Notes under the pieces: generated by a model
Seen by the model: the letters and a program-made list of their open reading frames with translations, nothing else
The model's database searches: none
Told to the model about the DNA's origin: nothing
Translations under genes and position numbers: made by a program
Source: UBA1359 sp035411265
GTDB taxonomy: Bacteria > Patescibacteriota > Patescibacteriia > Patescibacteriales > Patescibacteriaceae
Direction: 5' to 3'
Assembly: GCA_035411265.1 (NCBI GenBank)
Contig: DAONSQ010000020.1
Location: forward strand, 1-10,752
DNA: 10,752 nt
Shown: positions 1 through 6,131 of the stretch, one piece after another
How the letters are laid out: each line of letters starts with the position of its first letter
How positions within the stretch are numbered: the stretch's first letter is position 1

Positions 1-189
1 TTCTGGATTGGTAACAGCTTGACGACGAGCAGCTTGACCGATTAGGCGTTCACCGTTTTTAGAAACAGCAACAACTGATGGCGTGGTGCGATTGCCTTCT
101 GCATTTTCTAAGATTTTAGGTTGGCCAGCCTCCATTACAGTAATAGCGCTATTGGTGGTGCCTAAGTCAATTCCGATAATTTTACTCAT
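1..189 (-). CDS. dnaK: Molecular chaperone DnaK (Hsp70), N-terminal fragment
   Basis: This is the first 63 codons of the ATP-dependent chaperone DnaK; the rest lies beyond the left edge. The translation starts MSKIIGIDLGTTNSAITVME, which holds the Hsp70 phosphate-1 signature GIDLGTTNS, and continues with ENAEGNRTTPSVVAVSKNGE and IGQAARRQAVTNPE, all typical of the actin-like ATPase lobe. DnaK binds exposed hydrophobic segments of cytoplasmic proteins and works with DnaJ and GrpE. It is the last visible gene of the hrcA-grpE-hsp20-dnaK operon, 25 bases after hsp20, and should be read from the CIRCE-controlled promoter upstream of hrcA. No internal promoter or clear Shine-Dalgarno sequence is seen before its ATG. 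Identity is certain; completeness cannot be judged. Confidence 0.97.
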   Translation of the reverse strand, partial: MSKIIGIDLGTTNSAITVMEAGQPKILENAEGNRTTPSVVAVSKNGERLIGQAARRQAVTNPE

Positions 190-214
190 ATTCAGTATTT
201 TATAGTTTTTTAAA

Positions 215-652
215 TTATTTCTTATTTTTAGTAGCAATTTTAATAGTTTTTGGTTTAGTCTCAGGAGTCTTAGGGATCATGATTTTTAAAACTCCATCCT
301 CAGCAATTGCTTCAGCGCGATCGCCTTGGACATGGGCTGGCAAAGGAATGCTGCGATAAAAACTGCCGCGGCGAATTTCTTTGCGATAATAATTTTTTTC
401 ATCAACTTCACTATGCTTTTCCCCTTCTCCTTTAATACAGATCGTGTCATTTTCAATTGAAATTTGAACATTTTCTGGCTGAATACCAGCTAGTTGAGTT
501 TCGATGATAACATTGTCTTTATCTTCGTACATATCAATAGCTGGTACAAAATTGTGTTGATCGGCGCGAAGAGCTGGTAAGAAGTCATTGAAAACTTTTT
601 CAGCTTCTTCAATGCTGTCAAAGAATGGATTCCATTTTACTAGTCCTCTCAT
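215..652 (-). CDS. hsp20: Small heat shock protein, Hsp20/alpha-crystallin family
   Basis: A 145-residue cytoplasmic holdase chaperone that binds unfolding proteins without ATP and hands them to the DnaK system. The N-terminal arm (about 1-35, starting MRGLVKWNPFFDSIEEAEKV) is followed by an alpha-crystallin domain at about 36-130. Visible family motifs are FYRSIPLP (98-105) and GVLKIMIPK (120-128), the classic A-x-x-x-n-G-V-L strand. A C-terminal I-K-I (137-139) fits the I-x-I motif that docks into neighbouring subunits in oligomers. Length is normal for a bacterial class A sHSP. It sits between grpE (13 bases upstream) and dnaK (25 bases downstream), so it is probably co-transcribed and under HrcA/CIRCE control. 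The only in-frame N-terminal Met near the right place was taken as start; no Shine-Dalgarno sequence precedes it. Confidence 0.95.
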   Translation of the reverse strand: MRGLVKWNPFFDSIEEAEKVFNDFLPALRADQHNFVPAIDMYEDKDNVIIETQLAGIQPENVQISIENDTICIKGEGEKHSEVDEKNYYRKEIRRGSFYRSIPLPAHVQGDRAEAIAEDGVLKIMIPKTPETKPKTIKIATKNKK

Positions 653-665
653 ATAATTAAATTAA

Positions 666-1139
666 TTATTTAGTATCTTTATATTGATAAACTTTGACTC
701 GGGCTGGGGTGATAATCTTGTCAGCCAATTGGTAGCCTGGTTTAATTTCTTCAGCTACTAGGTTATCAAGTTTTTCATCAGTAGTCTCAACCATTTCAGC
801 GGCATCCATGGTGGCGTGATTGAAAGCTTGGCCAGCAGCCTTGATTTCAGTAACCCCCTGCTGATTCAAGAAGTTTTCAAATTGTTTAATAATATAGTTA
901 ATACCCTCGAGCCAGCTAGTGGTGTTGTCGGGATTGAAGTGACGGCAAGAAAGTTTGAGGTTATCAAAGACTGGCAGCAGTTCTAGCAGTAATTGTTCAT
1001 TGGCATAATGAATATAATGGGCTTTTTCTTTCTGGTGCTGCTTCACTAGGTTTTGTTGATCAGCTAAAGCTCTCTGATATTTTTCGGTTAATTCCTGAAT
1101 TAAGGCTTTACTGTTTTTCTTGGATGGCTCGGTGGACAT
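666..1139 (-). CDS. grpE: Nucleotide exchange factor GrpE
   Basis: GrpE releases ADP from DnaK and so resets the chaperone cycle. The 157-residue protein has a long charged, heptad-like N-terminal helix (about 10-60) for dimerisation, a four-helix-bundle region, and the C-terminal beta domain with the GrpE signature: FNHATMDA (106-113), then GYQLADKIITPARVKV (135-150), matching the usual GY-x-L-x-d-R-v-l-R-pA-x-V-x-V. The second Arg of that signature is Thr here. Length is slightly below the usual 180-200 residues, mostly from a short N-terminal tail. The first 32 bases overlap the end of hrcA in another frame. As there is no other Met before the helix, this start is the best choice, and translation coupled to hrcA is likely. 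There is no Shine-Dalgarno sequence. Confidence 0.96.
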   Translation of the reverse strand: MSTEPSKKNSKALIQELTEKYQRALADQQNLVKQHQKEKAHYIHYANEQLLLELLPVFDNLKLSCRHFNPDNTTSWLEGINYIIKQFENFLNQQGVTEIKAAGQAFNHATMDAAEMVETTDEKLDNLVAEEIKPGYQLADKIITPARVKVYQYKDTK

Positions 1140-1794
1140 AGGTGATTAAATTAAGATTATTCTGATAATTGGTTCTTAGTGGCGATAACAAGCCAAATAA
1201 ACCAGTATGTTGACCAAAACGATATTTAGTTAGGATGGTGCTGGAAAAATTACCGAAGGGACTGTCTTGACCAATTAAGACGGTTGGTTCGTTAGTGGTT
1301 TTATCAAAGAGATCGTCAATAATCTCTTCCAGACTGTCGATTACTTGGGAAATATCGTAGACTAAAGAAAGCTGGCGAAATTCTGGTTGACTAAGTAGGC
1401 CGCTTAATCCAGTGTAATAGGAGTCGTAGCGATGAAAAGACCAGAAAACTCCACTGCTAGTTAATTGAGCTAAAGCCTTGGCCAGAGGTTTCCAGTTTTC
1501 CGCAAAATTATTTAAGACCGGGTCCAGGACTTTTTTAATCTGATTATGTGGTTGACCAGGTTTGATTTGTTCCAGTAAAAGACGATAGGCCGCTTCAGTA
1601 GGAATGCGACCAGCTGAGGTGTGAGGTTGAATAATATAGCCGGCCTCCTCTAAATAAGCTAAGTCGTTACGGACTGTTGCCGGTGAAAAATCAAGCTGAT
1701 ATTTGTCAACCAAATATTGAGAAGCCACTGGTGTGGCTGACTGAATGTAGTCTTCAATTAGGAGCTTTAAAATTAAGGCTGGTCGTGATTCCAT
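1108..1794 (-). CDS. hrcA: Heat-inducible transcription repressor HrcA, compact form
   Basis: HrcA is a dimeric repressor that binds CIRCE operators and releases them when GroEL is busy with unfolded proteins. The N-terminal winged helix is clear: SPATVRNDL (37-45) is the recognition helix and PHTSAGRIPT (57-66) the wing. The C-terminal GAF-like core shows GLSGLLSQPEF (129-139), an IG-x-(D/E)-(N/S) motif at 174-178, and SPLRTNY (204-210), which matches the family's GP-x-R-M-x-Y. At 228 residues it is about 110 shorter than the usual 340. The segment between the winged helix and the QPEF motif is much reduced, so the inserted domain appears missing while both ends are present, and this is not a frameshift. 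It is the first gene of the heat-shock operon and overlaps grpE by 32 bases. The ATG is 26 bases left of the promoter -10 box. Confidence 0.94.
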   Translation of the reverse strand: MESRPALILKLLIEDYIQSATPVASQYLVDKYQLDFSPATVRNDLAYLEEAGYIIQPHTSAGRIPTEAAYRLLLEQIKPGQPHNQIKKVLDPVLNNFAENWKPLAKALAQLTSSGVFWSFHRYDSYYTGLSGLLSQPEFRQLSLVYDISQVIDSLEEIIDDLFDKTTNEPTVLIGQDSPFGNFSSTILTKYRFGQHTGLFGLLSPLRTNYQNNLNLITYVHRAIQEKQ

Positions 1795-1819
1795 AAAGAT
1801 ATATTAACTAGCTTTTTCG

Positions 1820-1849
1820 AGTATATCACTCTTAGCAGTCTAGTGTCAA
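1820..1849 (-). promoter_or_regulatory. Promoter of the hrcA-grpE-hsp20-dnaK operon
   Basis: On the minus strand a perfect -35 box TTGACA (1844-1849) and a -10 box TATACT (1820-1825, 5 of 6 matches to TATAAT) are 18 bases apart. This predicts a start near 1813 and a leader of only about 19 nucleotides before the hrcA ATG. The -35 box lies inside the spacer of the CIRCE operator, so bound HrcA would block RNA polymerase directly. Confidence 0.85.
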
Positions 1850-1858
1850 GAGTGCTAA
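1832..1858. promoter_or_regulatory. CIRCE operator (HrcA binding site)
   Basis: The two 9-base arms are TTAGCAGTC (1832-1840) and GAGTGCTAA (1850-1858), separated by exactly 9 bases. The CIRCE consensus is TTAGCACTC-N9-GAGTGCTAA, so the right arm is perfect and the left arm has one mismatch. It lies just upstream of hrcA, where the family knowledge predicts it, and overlaps the -35 box of the operon promoter. Confidence 0.95.
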
Positions 1859-1870
1859 ATAGAGAAAGAA

Positions 1871-1905
1871 AAAACCGATTAAATCTAGGTTTAATCGGTT
1901 TTTTA
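1871..1905 (-). terminator. Rho-independent terminator after the winged-helix gene
   Basis: A perfect 13-bp stem (1871-1883 with 1890-1902, arm AAAACCGATTAAA) closes a 6-base loop. On the minus strand it is followed by a run of T, and it lies 24 bases past the stop codon of the gene at 1926-2507. It insulates the heat-shock operon from read-through. T residues on the plus strand side as well mean it could also stop plus-strand transcription. Confidence 0.85.
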
Positions 1906-1925
1906 TAAAAAATAGAAGGCTTATT

Positions 1926-2507
1926 TTAGAAAAGAGAAATTTTATCAATGACGATTTCTTTTTGACTATTCATGATTTGATAAACAAAAACATCAGCCAT
2001 ACTGCGACGATAATTAAATTCTTCTTGATCCATTAGCGTGTAGCGTACAGAATGCCCAACACCCTGTTCAATTTTTTTAACCAGGTCGCCTAGCTTAGTT
2101 TTATTGAAGTGATCGCTGATAATAAAAAGATCGGTTGGTGCGGTTACATCACTAGTAAAAAAGCCAGTTAAGATTAATAAATCAATGCTGCCTAGTTTTT
2201 GTAAGTCATCTAAAATTTTGCTCTCTTGGCCGATTTCAGCTTTAGCTAGAAGAGCGCGTAATTCAGGGAGTAGATAAAAATTTTGATCAACTTGATAAAA
2301 CTTTTTATCTAGCTTTTGAGCGCGATTGTTTTTAATTAAAAGCAGACCGATGTTTTCGAGATTATTTAATTCTCGGCGAACTGAATTGAGCTGTAAATCT
2401 AATTCGCGAGCCAGTTGACGGATGTAAAAACAATCTTCTGGACCAGCAAAGAGAAAGAGTTTTAAGAGTTTTAATCTAGCTTGAGAGCTAAAAAGTTTTT
2501 CTAGCAT
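1926..2507 (-). CDS. ArsR-like winged-helix regulator fused to a nucleotidyltransferase-like domain
   Basis: A 193-residue protein with two parts. Residues 1-78 form a winged helix: LFSSQARLKLLKLFLF is the first helix, FYIRQLARELDLQLNSVRREL the helix-turn-helix (about 27-47), and LENIGLLLI leads into the wing. Residues about 105-190 resemble a MNT-type nucleotidyltransferase fold: GFF (115-117) stands where the GS motif would be, TDLFIISD (125-132) where D-x-D would be, and YTLMDQEEFNYRR (156-168) matches the conserved tail of such domains. The usual G-S-x-A-R-G and paired Asp are degraded, so catalysis is doubtful. Its job is probably DNA-binding regulation; the second domain may sense a ligand. 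It is divergent from the 804-residue gene and could control it and itself. I infer the domain architecture from motifs only; no symbol is justified. Confidence 0.75.
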   Translation of the reverse strand: MLEKLFSSQARLKLLKLFLFAGPEDCFYIRQLARELDLQLNSVRRELNNLENIGLLLIKNNRAQKLDKKFYQVDQNFYLLPELRALLAKAEIGQESKILDDLQKLGSIDLLILTGFFTSDVTAPTDLFIISDHFNKTKLGDLVKKIEQGVGHSVRYTLMDQEEFNYRRSMADVFVYQIMNSQKEIVIDKISLF

Positions 2508-2529
2508 ATAATTATGCCTGAGTATTTTT

Positions 2530-2567
2530 AGGGCTGTATAAAAAATGTGTTAGCCCTTGTATAAAAA
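2530..2567. repeat. Inverted and direct repeats in the divergent spacer (candidate operator)
   Basis: AGGGCT (2530-2535) and AGCCCT (2552-2557) form a 6-bp inverted repeat with a 16-base gap. TGTATAAAAA occurs twice in the same orientation, at 2535-2544 and 2558-2567, 23 bases apart. The second copy and the right arm overlap the -35 box of the plus-strand promoter, and the whole lies in the leader region of the minus-strand gene. It may be a binding site for the divergent winged-helix protein; this is inference from position. Confidence 0.45.
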
Positions 2568-2585
2568 CATGATATCTTATATAAT
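2557..2585 (+). promoter_or_regulatory. Promoter of the 804-residue membrane protein gene
   Basis: A perfect -10 box TATAAT (2580-2585) follows a weak -35 box TTGTAT (2557-2562) with a 17-base spacer. A start near 2592 would give a leader of about 57 nucleotides. The weak -35 box suggests dependence on an activator or a modest level of expression. Confidence 0.65.
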
Positions 2586-2597
2586 TAATTTCGTCAA
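2569..2597 (-). promoter_or_regulatory. Promoter of the winged-helix/nucleotidyltransferase gene
   Basis: On the minus strand TTGACG (2592-2597, 5 of 6) and TATCAT (2569-2574, 5 of 6) are separated by 17 bases. The predicted start near 2562 gives a leader of about 55 nucleotides. It overlaps the plus-strand promoter, so the two cannot easily be occupied at once. Confidence 0.6.
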
Positions 2598-2606
2598 CAT
2601 TTTTAT

Positions 2607-2643
2607 CTGAAGAAAGAGCTTTTATCTGTTTTCTTCGGTTTTT
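2607..2643 (+). promoter_or_regulatory. Terminator-like hairpin in the leader of the 804-residue gene
   Basis: Bases 2607-2616 can pair with 2629-2638 as a 10-bp stem including two G-U pairs, with a 12-base loop. Five T residues follow (2639-2643) and the start codon is at 2649. TTTTATCTG is also present twice (2601-2609 and 2620-2628), the second copy being in the loop. It could act as an attenuator or shield the start codon. Its stem is A-T rich, so the call is tentative. Confidence 0.4.
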
Positions 2644-2648
2644 CTAAT

Positions 2649-5063
2649 ATGCCTTACAAACTCGCCTCCCTACTTCTTAGTTCTGAACAAAAAAGCAGTT
2701 CAATCGCTAAAATTGCCTGGGCTGAAGCCGAACCAGGCCAACCGGAAAATGAAACCCATTTTTCTCGGGTAGGAAAAATTTTTAGTTTAGTTGAAGTTTA
2801 TGCCAGTAATGCTAAAGCTTTACTGTTGTTGGATTTTTTTAGTGAACGACCAAAGCTTAATTATTATCAGCAACCTGGAATTGATCAACAAGAAAGATTG
2901 AGTCTTGATGATTTAGAAAAATTTTTTACAGCAGCAATTCAGCAAACCAATAATGAGCTGAAAGATTTTTTGGCAGATAATAAAATTGACTACGCAAAAC
3001 CAGAGGTTAATGCTACGGTTGGTTTATTAACTGATAAGGGGTTATTTTTAGCTTCAATTGGCCGTAATCAAGCTTGGACCCTCTCACCGGAGATGATTGT
3101 TGGTAAGCAGATTATTAAAATGATTGTTCCTGAGGATGGCGAAAAGGCTAGTCGTTTTTTTCAAGAGATTTTTACTGGGAAATTAAATAAAAATAGTTAT
3201 TTACTTATTAGTAATGAGGCTTTGGCGGAATATATTGAGCCATCCACTGCTCTTAATCTTTTAGCCAATAAGTCGCCATTGATTGGTGTTGAAAAAATGC
3301 GTCATTTTTTACAACAAACCAATCGTCGCGTTGATTTTCTTGGCTTAGTTATTAAGCACTGCAGTTTAAGTGAGCAAGACAGTGATAGCTGTGCTGAAAT
3401 GCCAATGAATATTGCGATTAATGGTGGTCAAGCTAGTACAGTGCCAACTAAGTTAACTGGTAATAATTTGCGCTTAACCGAGGAAAGAACAGAGAAAATA
3501 CTTAATCCATCAGGTTTAGTTAAATTTAAGCAGTTTTTAACCAAGATTGTCATTTGGGGCAAAGAACTGTCGCAGAAAATAATTAAGAAGAATTGGCGTC
3601 AATTTTTCCAGGAATATTACGAAGATGTTCGTGATGGTTATCATGAAACTAAAGAAAAAATCAGTGCTTGGTCAATTTGGCCCAAGATTGGTAAATATAG
3701 CCGTTCAGCCAAGACAATAATTAAGGCCAGCTGGTATAAGGTTGAGCCTAGATTTAAAAATATTAGTAACAGATTTTTAGCTTATTGGTATAAAACAGCT
3801 CCGCAACGTTGCCGATTGGTGGAAAAATATTGGTTGCCAGTTGGGCGGAAAGCTGAACCGCTGCTTAAGACTTTTAAGAAGTTTGAAAATAAAAAAATCT
3901 GGCAGCCAGCTAATACTTGGCAGAAAATGTCTAAGCGTAGCCGTTTGTTATTGGCTCTGGTGTTGGTCTGTTTAATAATGTTAACAGCTGGTTTATTGTG
4001 GCAAAAACATGCTCAGCAAATAGCTGATATCATGAAGCAGCAAAACGATAAGATTGCTTTAGTTGATCAGAAGCATAATCAAATTGAGGCTAATCTTCTC
4101 TATAATAATTTAGATTCAGCTAATCAAAGTTTAACGGAAGTTGAAAATTTAATTCAAGAATATCAAGCTAGTCAAGTTGAAATGGCGGAAGAAATCAAAA
4201 GTCGTTGGCAAAAGGCAATTATCAGGCAAGAAGAGCTTCTTGGTCGGGTCCGCCATATTTATACTTTGAAAGATGGTCAGAAGATGAGCGGTCAAACTAG
4301 TCAACCAACTTCAACCAGCGCCGTGGCTTTAAGGTTAAATGGTCAGTTGCTGGCTTGGTCAGATAGTCAAACTAAACAAGTAAACTATCAAAATTCCCGT
4401 CAAGAATGGCAAACTATTTCTTGGCCGCAAGGTTGGACTAAAATTGTTGCCGTAGCCTCTGATGGTCAGAGTTGGTATTTTGTTAATGATAATAGTCAAT
4501 TAGCCGAATTGAATCGCGATGGCCAATGGAAGGACTGGGAACTGGATAAAAAAGTTGATCAAATAAAAGCTGTTGCTTTTTATGGCGGTCGTTTATATTT
4601 GATTGCTCAGGATAATCAAATATATCGCTATCAGAAGCAGAATAATAAATTTGTCGGCGGTCAAAAATCATGGAATAATGAAAAGCTGCCAGCTGGTGAA
4701 ATCGTTGGATTGGCGATTGATGGTCAAGCTTATGTTTTTTATCAAGACGGTCGGTTATTTAAATTTAATAATGGTCGTCAGCAAAAAATTGAAGTTAAAA
4801 CAGTTGAACCAAAAATAACGGGCTGGGCTAATTGCCAAATACTAACAGACAGTGAAGATTTTTATTGTTTGGAGTCAGGTAGTCAGCGTATTCTCCATTA
4901 TGGCAAGGATGGGGCAATTATAGCTCAATATAAGCTAGTTAAGAATGCTTTAGCAGTGGCTATCAGTAAAACCGCTCAAGCCATTTATTTATTAACCGAT
5001 CAAGCTTTGGAAAGATTTGCTTTGCCAACTGAGCAAAAGATTCAATCGGTTGATTCTTTATAA
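2649..5063 (+). CDS. Membrane-anchored PP2C-like pseudo-phosphatase with outer coiled coil and beta-propeller-like domain
   Basis: I do not recognise a named family. The 804 residues fall into five parts. Residues about 38-240 follow the PP2C strand order, with GLLTDKGLFLASIGRNQAW (125-143) where PP2C has its GDSR strand and YLLISNEAL (184-192) where it has the SDG strand. The metal-binding Asp residues are replaced (Arg139, Asn189), so it is probably not an active phosphatase. Residues 270-430 are basic and rich in Trp and Tyr. One transmembrane helix spans 433-450, preceded by KRSR, which puts the N-terminus in the cytoplasm. Residues 455-540 look like a coiled coil. Residues 558-795 contain about six repeats around (D/N)GQ or GGR turns (565, 605, 646, 691, 700), suggesting an outer beta-propeller. 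The gene is monocistronic, between its own promoter and a terminator. A cell-envelope sensor or scaffold is a guess. Confidence 0.6.
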   Translation: MPYKLASLLLSSEQKSSSIAKIAWAEAEPGQPENETHFSRVGKIFSLVEVYASNAKALLLLDFFSERPKLNYYQQPGIDQQERLSLDDLEKFFTAAIQQTNNELKDFLADNKIDYAKPEVNATVGLLTDKGLFLASIGRNQAWTLSPEMIVGKQIIKMIVPEDGEKASRFFQEIFTGKLNKNSYLLISNEALAEYIEPSTALNLLANKSPLIGVEKMRHFLQQTNRRVDFLGLVIKHCSLSEQDSDSCAEMPMNIAINGGQASTVPTKLTGNNLRLTEERTEKILNPSGLVKFKQFLTKIVIWGKELSQKIIKKNWRQFFQEYYEDVRDGYHETKEKISAWSIWPKIGKYSRSAKTIIKASWYKVEPRFKNISNRFLAYWYKTAPQRCRLVEKYWLPVGRKAEPLLKTFKKFENKKIWQPANTWQKMSKRSRLLLALVLVCLIMLTAGLLWQKHAQQIADIMKQQNDKIALVDQKHNQIEANLLYNNLDSANQSLTEVENLIQEYQASQVEMAEEIKSRWQKAIIRQEELLGRVRHIYTLKDGQKMSGQTSQPTSTSAVALRLNGQLLAWSDSQTKQVNYQNSRQEWQTISWPQGWTKIVAVASDGQSWYFVNDNSQLAELNRDGQWKDWELDKKVDQIKAVAFYGGRLYLIAQDNQIYRYQKQNNKFVGGQKSWNNEKLPAGEIVGLAIDGQAYVFYQDGRLFKFNNGRQQKIEVKTVEPKITGWANCQILTDSEDFYCLESGSQRILHYGKDGAIIAQYKLVKNALAVAISKTAQAIYLLTDQALERFALPTEQKIQSVDSL

Positions 5064-5083
5064 ATTGATATTTTTTAGAATAT

Positions 5084-5114
5084 AAAAAAGACCCGATCAT
5101 CTCGGGTCTTTTTT
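5084..5114. terminator. Bidirectional rho-independent terminator between convergent genes
   Basis: A perfect 13-bp stem (5084-5096 with 5102-5114, core GACCCGA) closes a 5-base loop, with T runs on both strands. It lies 20 bases after the plus-strand 804-residue gene and 26 bases after rplL on the minus strand, so it should end both transcripts. Confidence 0.93.
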
Positions 5115-5140
5115 ATTGAAGTAATTGAGGTGAAAGTTAA

Positions 5141-5557
5141 TTATTTCAAAGTAACTTTACCACCAGCTTCTTCTAATTTAGCTTTGATAGCTTCAGCTTC
5201 TTCTTTCTTAACACCTTCTTTAACCATCTTTGGGGCAGCGTCAGCTAAATCTTTAGCTTCTTTTAAGCCTAATTCAGGAACGATTTCGCGAATAGCTTTA
5301 ATAACAGCAATTTTGTTGCTGCCAGCATCGCTTAATTCGATGTCAAAGCTGTCCTTTTCTTCAACAGGAGCAGCTTCAGCAGCTGGGCCAGCCATCATCA
5401 TGGCAGGAGCAGCAGCGCTAACGCCGAATTTCTTTTCCAAAACTTTGACTAATTCAGATAAGTCTAAAACAGACATCTTTTCAATTTCGTCAACTAATTT
5501 TTGGAATTTAGCAGGAACTTCGATTTGTTCCTCGGTGTTGTTCATTTCTTCAGTCAT
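5141..5557 (-). CDS. rplL: 50S ribosomal protein L7/L12
   Basis: L7/L12 forms the mobile stalk of the large subunit and recruits and activates translation GTPases. The 138-residue protein has the three usual parts: an N-terminal dimerisation domain that binds L10 (about 16-45), a flexible Ala/Pro/Met-rich hinge (about 47-66), and the globular C-terminal domain (70-138) containing KIAVIKAIREIVPELGLKEA and KEEAEAIKAKLEEAGGKVTL. It is a little longer than the common 120-125 residues because of an acidic N-terminal extension, MTEEMNNTEEQIEV. Met5 could be the true start, since neither Met has a good Shine-Dalgarno sequence. It lies 29 bases after rplJ and before a strong terminator, so it ends the operon. 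Confidence 0.97.
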   Translation of the reverse strand: MTEEMNNTEEQIEVPAKFQKLVDEIEKMSVLDLSELVKVLEKKFGVSAAAPAMMMAGPAAEAAPVEEKDSFDIELSDAGSNKIAVIKAIREIVPELGLKEAKDLADAAPKMVKEGVKKEEAEAIKAKLEEAGGKVTLK

Positions 5558-5586
5558 AAATTTAAATAATTCCGATTGAACGGAGG

Positions 5587-6120
5587 TTAATTAGCTTTTT
5601 GGTCAGCTACGGCCTTAAGGGCAGTAACTAAACCGCGCAAATTGCCAGCGAGAACATTGACAAAGCCACTGATTGGCGCATTGAGAGTGCCAACCAAACG
5701 AGCTTGCAGTTCGAGCTTGCTGGGTAAACTAGCCAGTGACTCCACTTCTTTAGCGGAAAGTAGTTGGCCGTCAAGAACACCGCCCAAGAAGGCAATTTTG
5801 TCTTCGTGGTCTTTTTGAAATTTTTGAACTAATTTGGCTGGTGCTACTTGATCGCCGTAAGCGAAAATAACAGCGACTTGACCAGAAAAACCTTTAACAT
5901 CAGGTTGTTCATTTAATTCCAAAGTGCCTAAGGCTCGATTTAGTAAAGTTTTCTTGATGGCCAAGAATTCTCCTTGTTCACCATAGAGCTTGTTGCGCAG
6001 TTCTTCGTTGTCTTTAACGGTTAAGTTATTAAAACCAGTAAAGATGATAGAGCTAGCTTTAGCCAGCTTGGCATCTAAGTCTCGTAAAATAACTTCTTTC
6101 TGTTGTTTTGTTTTTGGCAT
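5587..6120 (-). CDS. rplJ: 50S ribosomal protein L10
   Basis: L10 anchors the L7/L12 dimers to the large subunit and, as the L10(L12) complex, represses its own mRNA. The 177-residue protein has the rRNA-binding N-terminal domain with KKTLLNRAL at about 56-64 and GFSGQVAVIF, the GGVLDGQLLSAKEVESLASL segment, and the C-terminal helix GNLRGLVTALKAVADQK that carries L12. Length is normal. It opens a two-gene operon with rplL and is preceded by a recognisable L10 leader and a good promoter. It is not followed by rpoB nor preceded by rplK-rplA here, since its neighbours are on the other strand. Confidence 0.97.
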   Translation of the reverse strand: MPKTKQQKEVILRDLDAKLAKASSIIFTGFNNLTVKDNEELRNKLYGEQGEFLAIKKTLLNRALGTLELNEQPDVKGFSGQVAVIFAYGDQVAPAKLVQKFQKDHEDKIAFLGGVLDGQLLSAKEVESLASLPSKLELQARLVGTLNAPISGFVNVLAGNLRGLVTALKAVADQKAN

Positions 6121-6131
6121 AATTGCTCAGT

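Noticed and set aside
286..471. Minus-strand open frame of 61 codons inside hsp20
   Set aside because: It is a frame-shifted shadow of the alpha-crystallin domain.
1108..1794. hrcA as a frameshifted pseudogene because it is short
   Set aside because: N-terminal and C-terminal motifs are in one open frame, and a CIRCE site is conserved upstream.
4483..4818. Small open frames on both strands inside the 804-residue gene
   Set aside because: They overlap a long frame with repeated domain structure, and have no start signals.
4200..5000. Recurrent GATGGTCA-like words as a DNA repeat array
   Set aside because: They are in frame and encode the DGQ turns of the propeller-like domain, so the repetition is at protein level.
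5130..5579. Plus-strand open frame of 149 codons
   Set aside because: It is the antisense of rplL; its Ser/Ala/Leu-rich product is a by-product of the L7/L12 coding sequence and it lacks a promoter.
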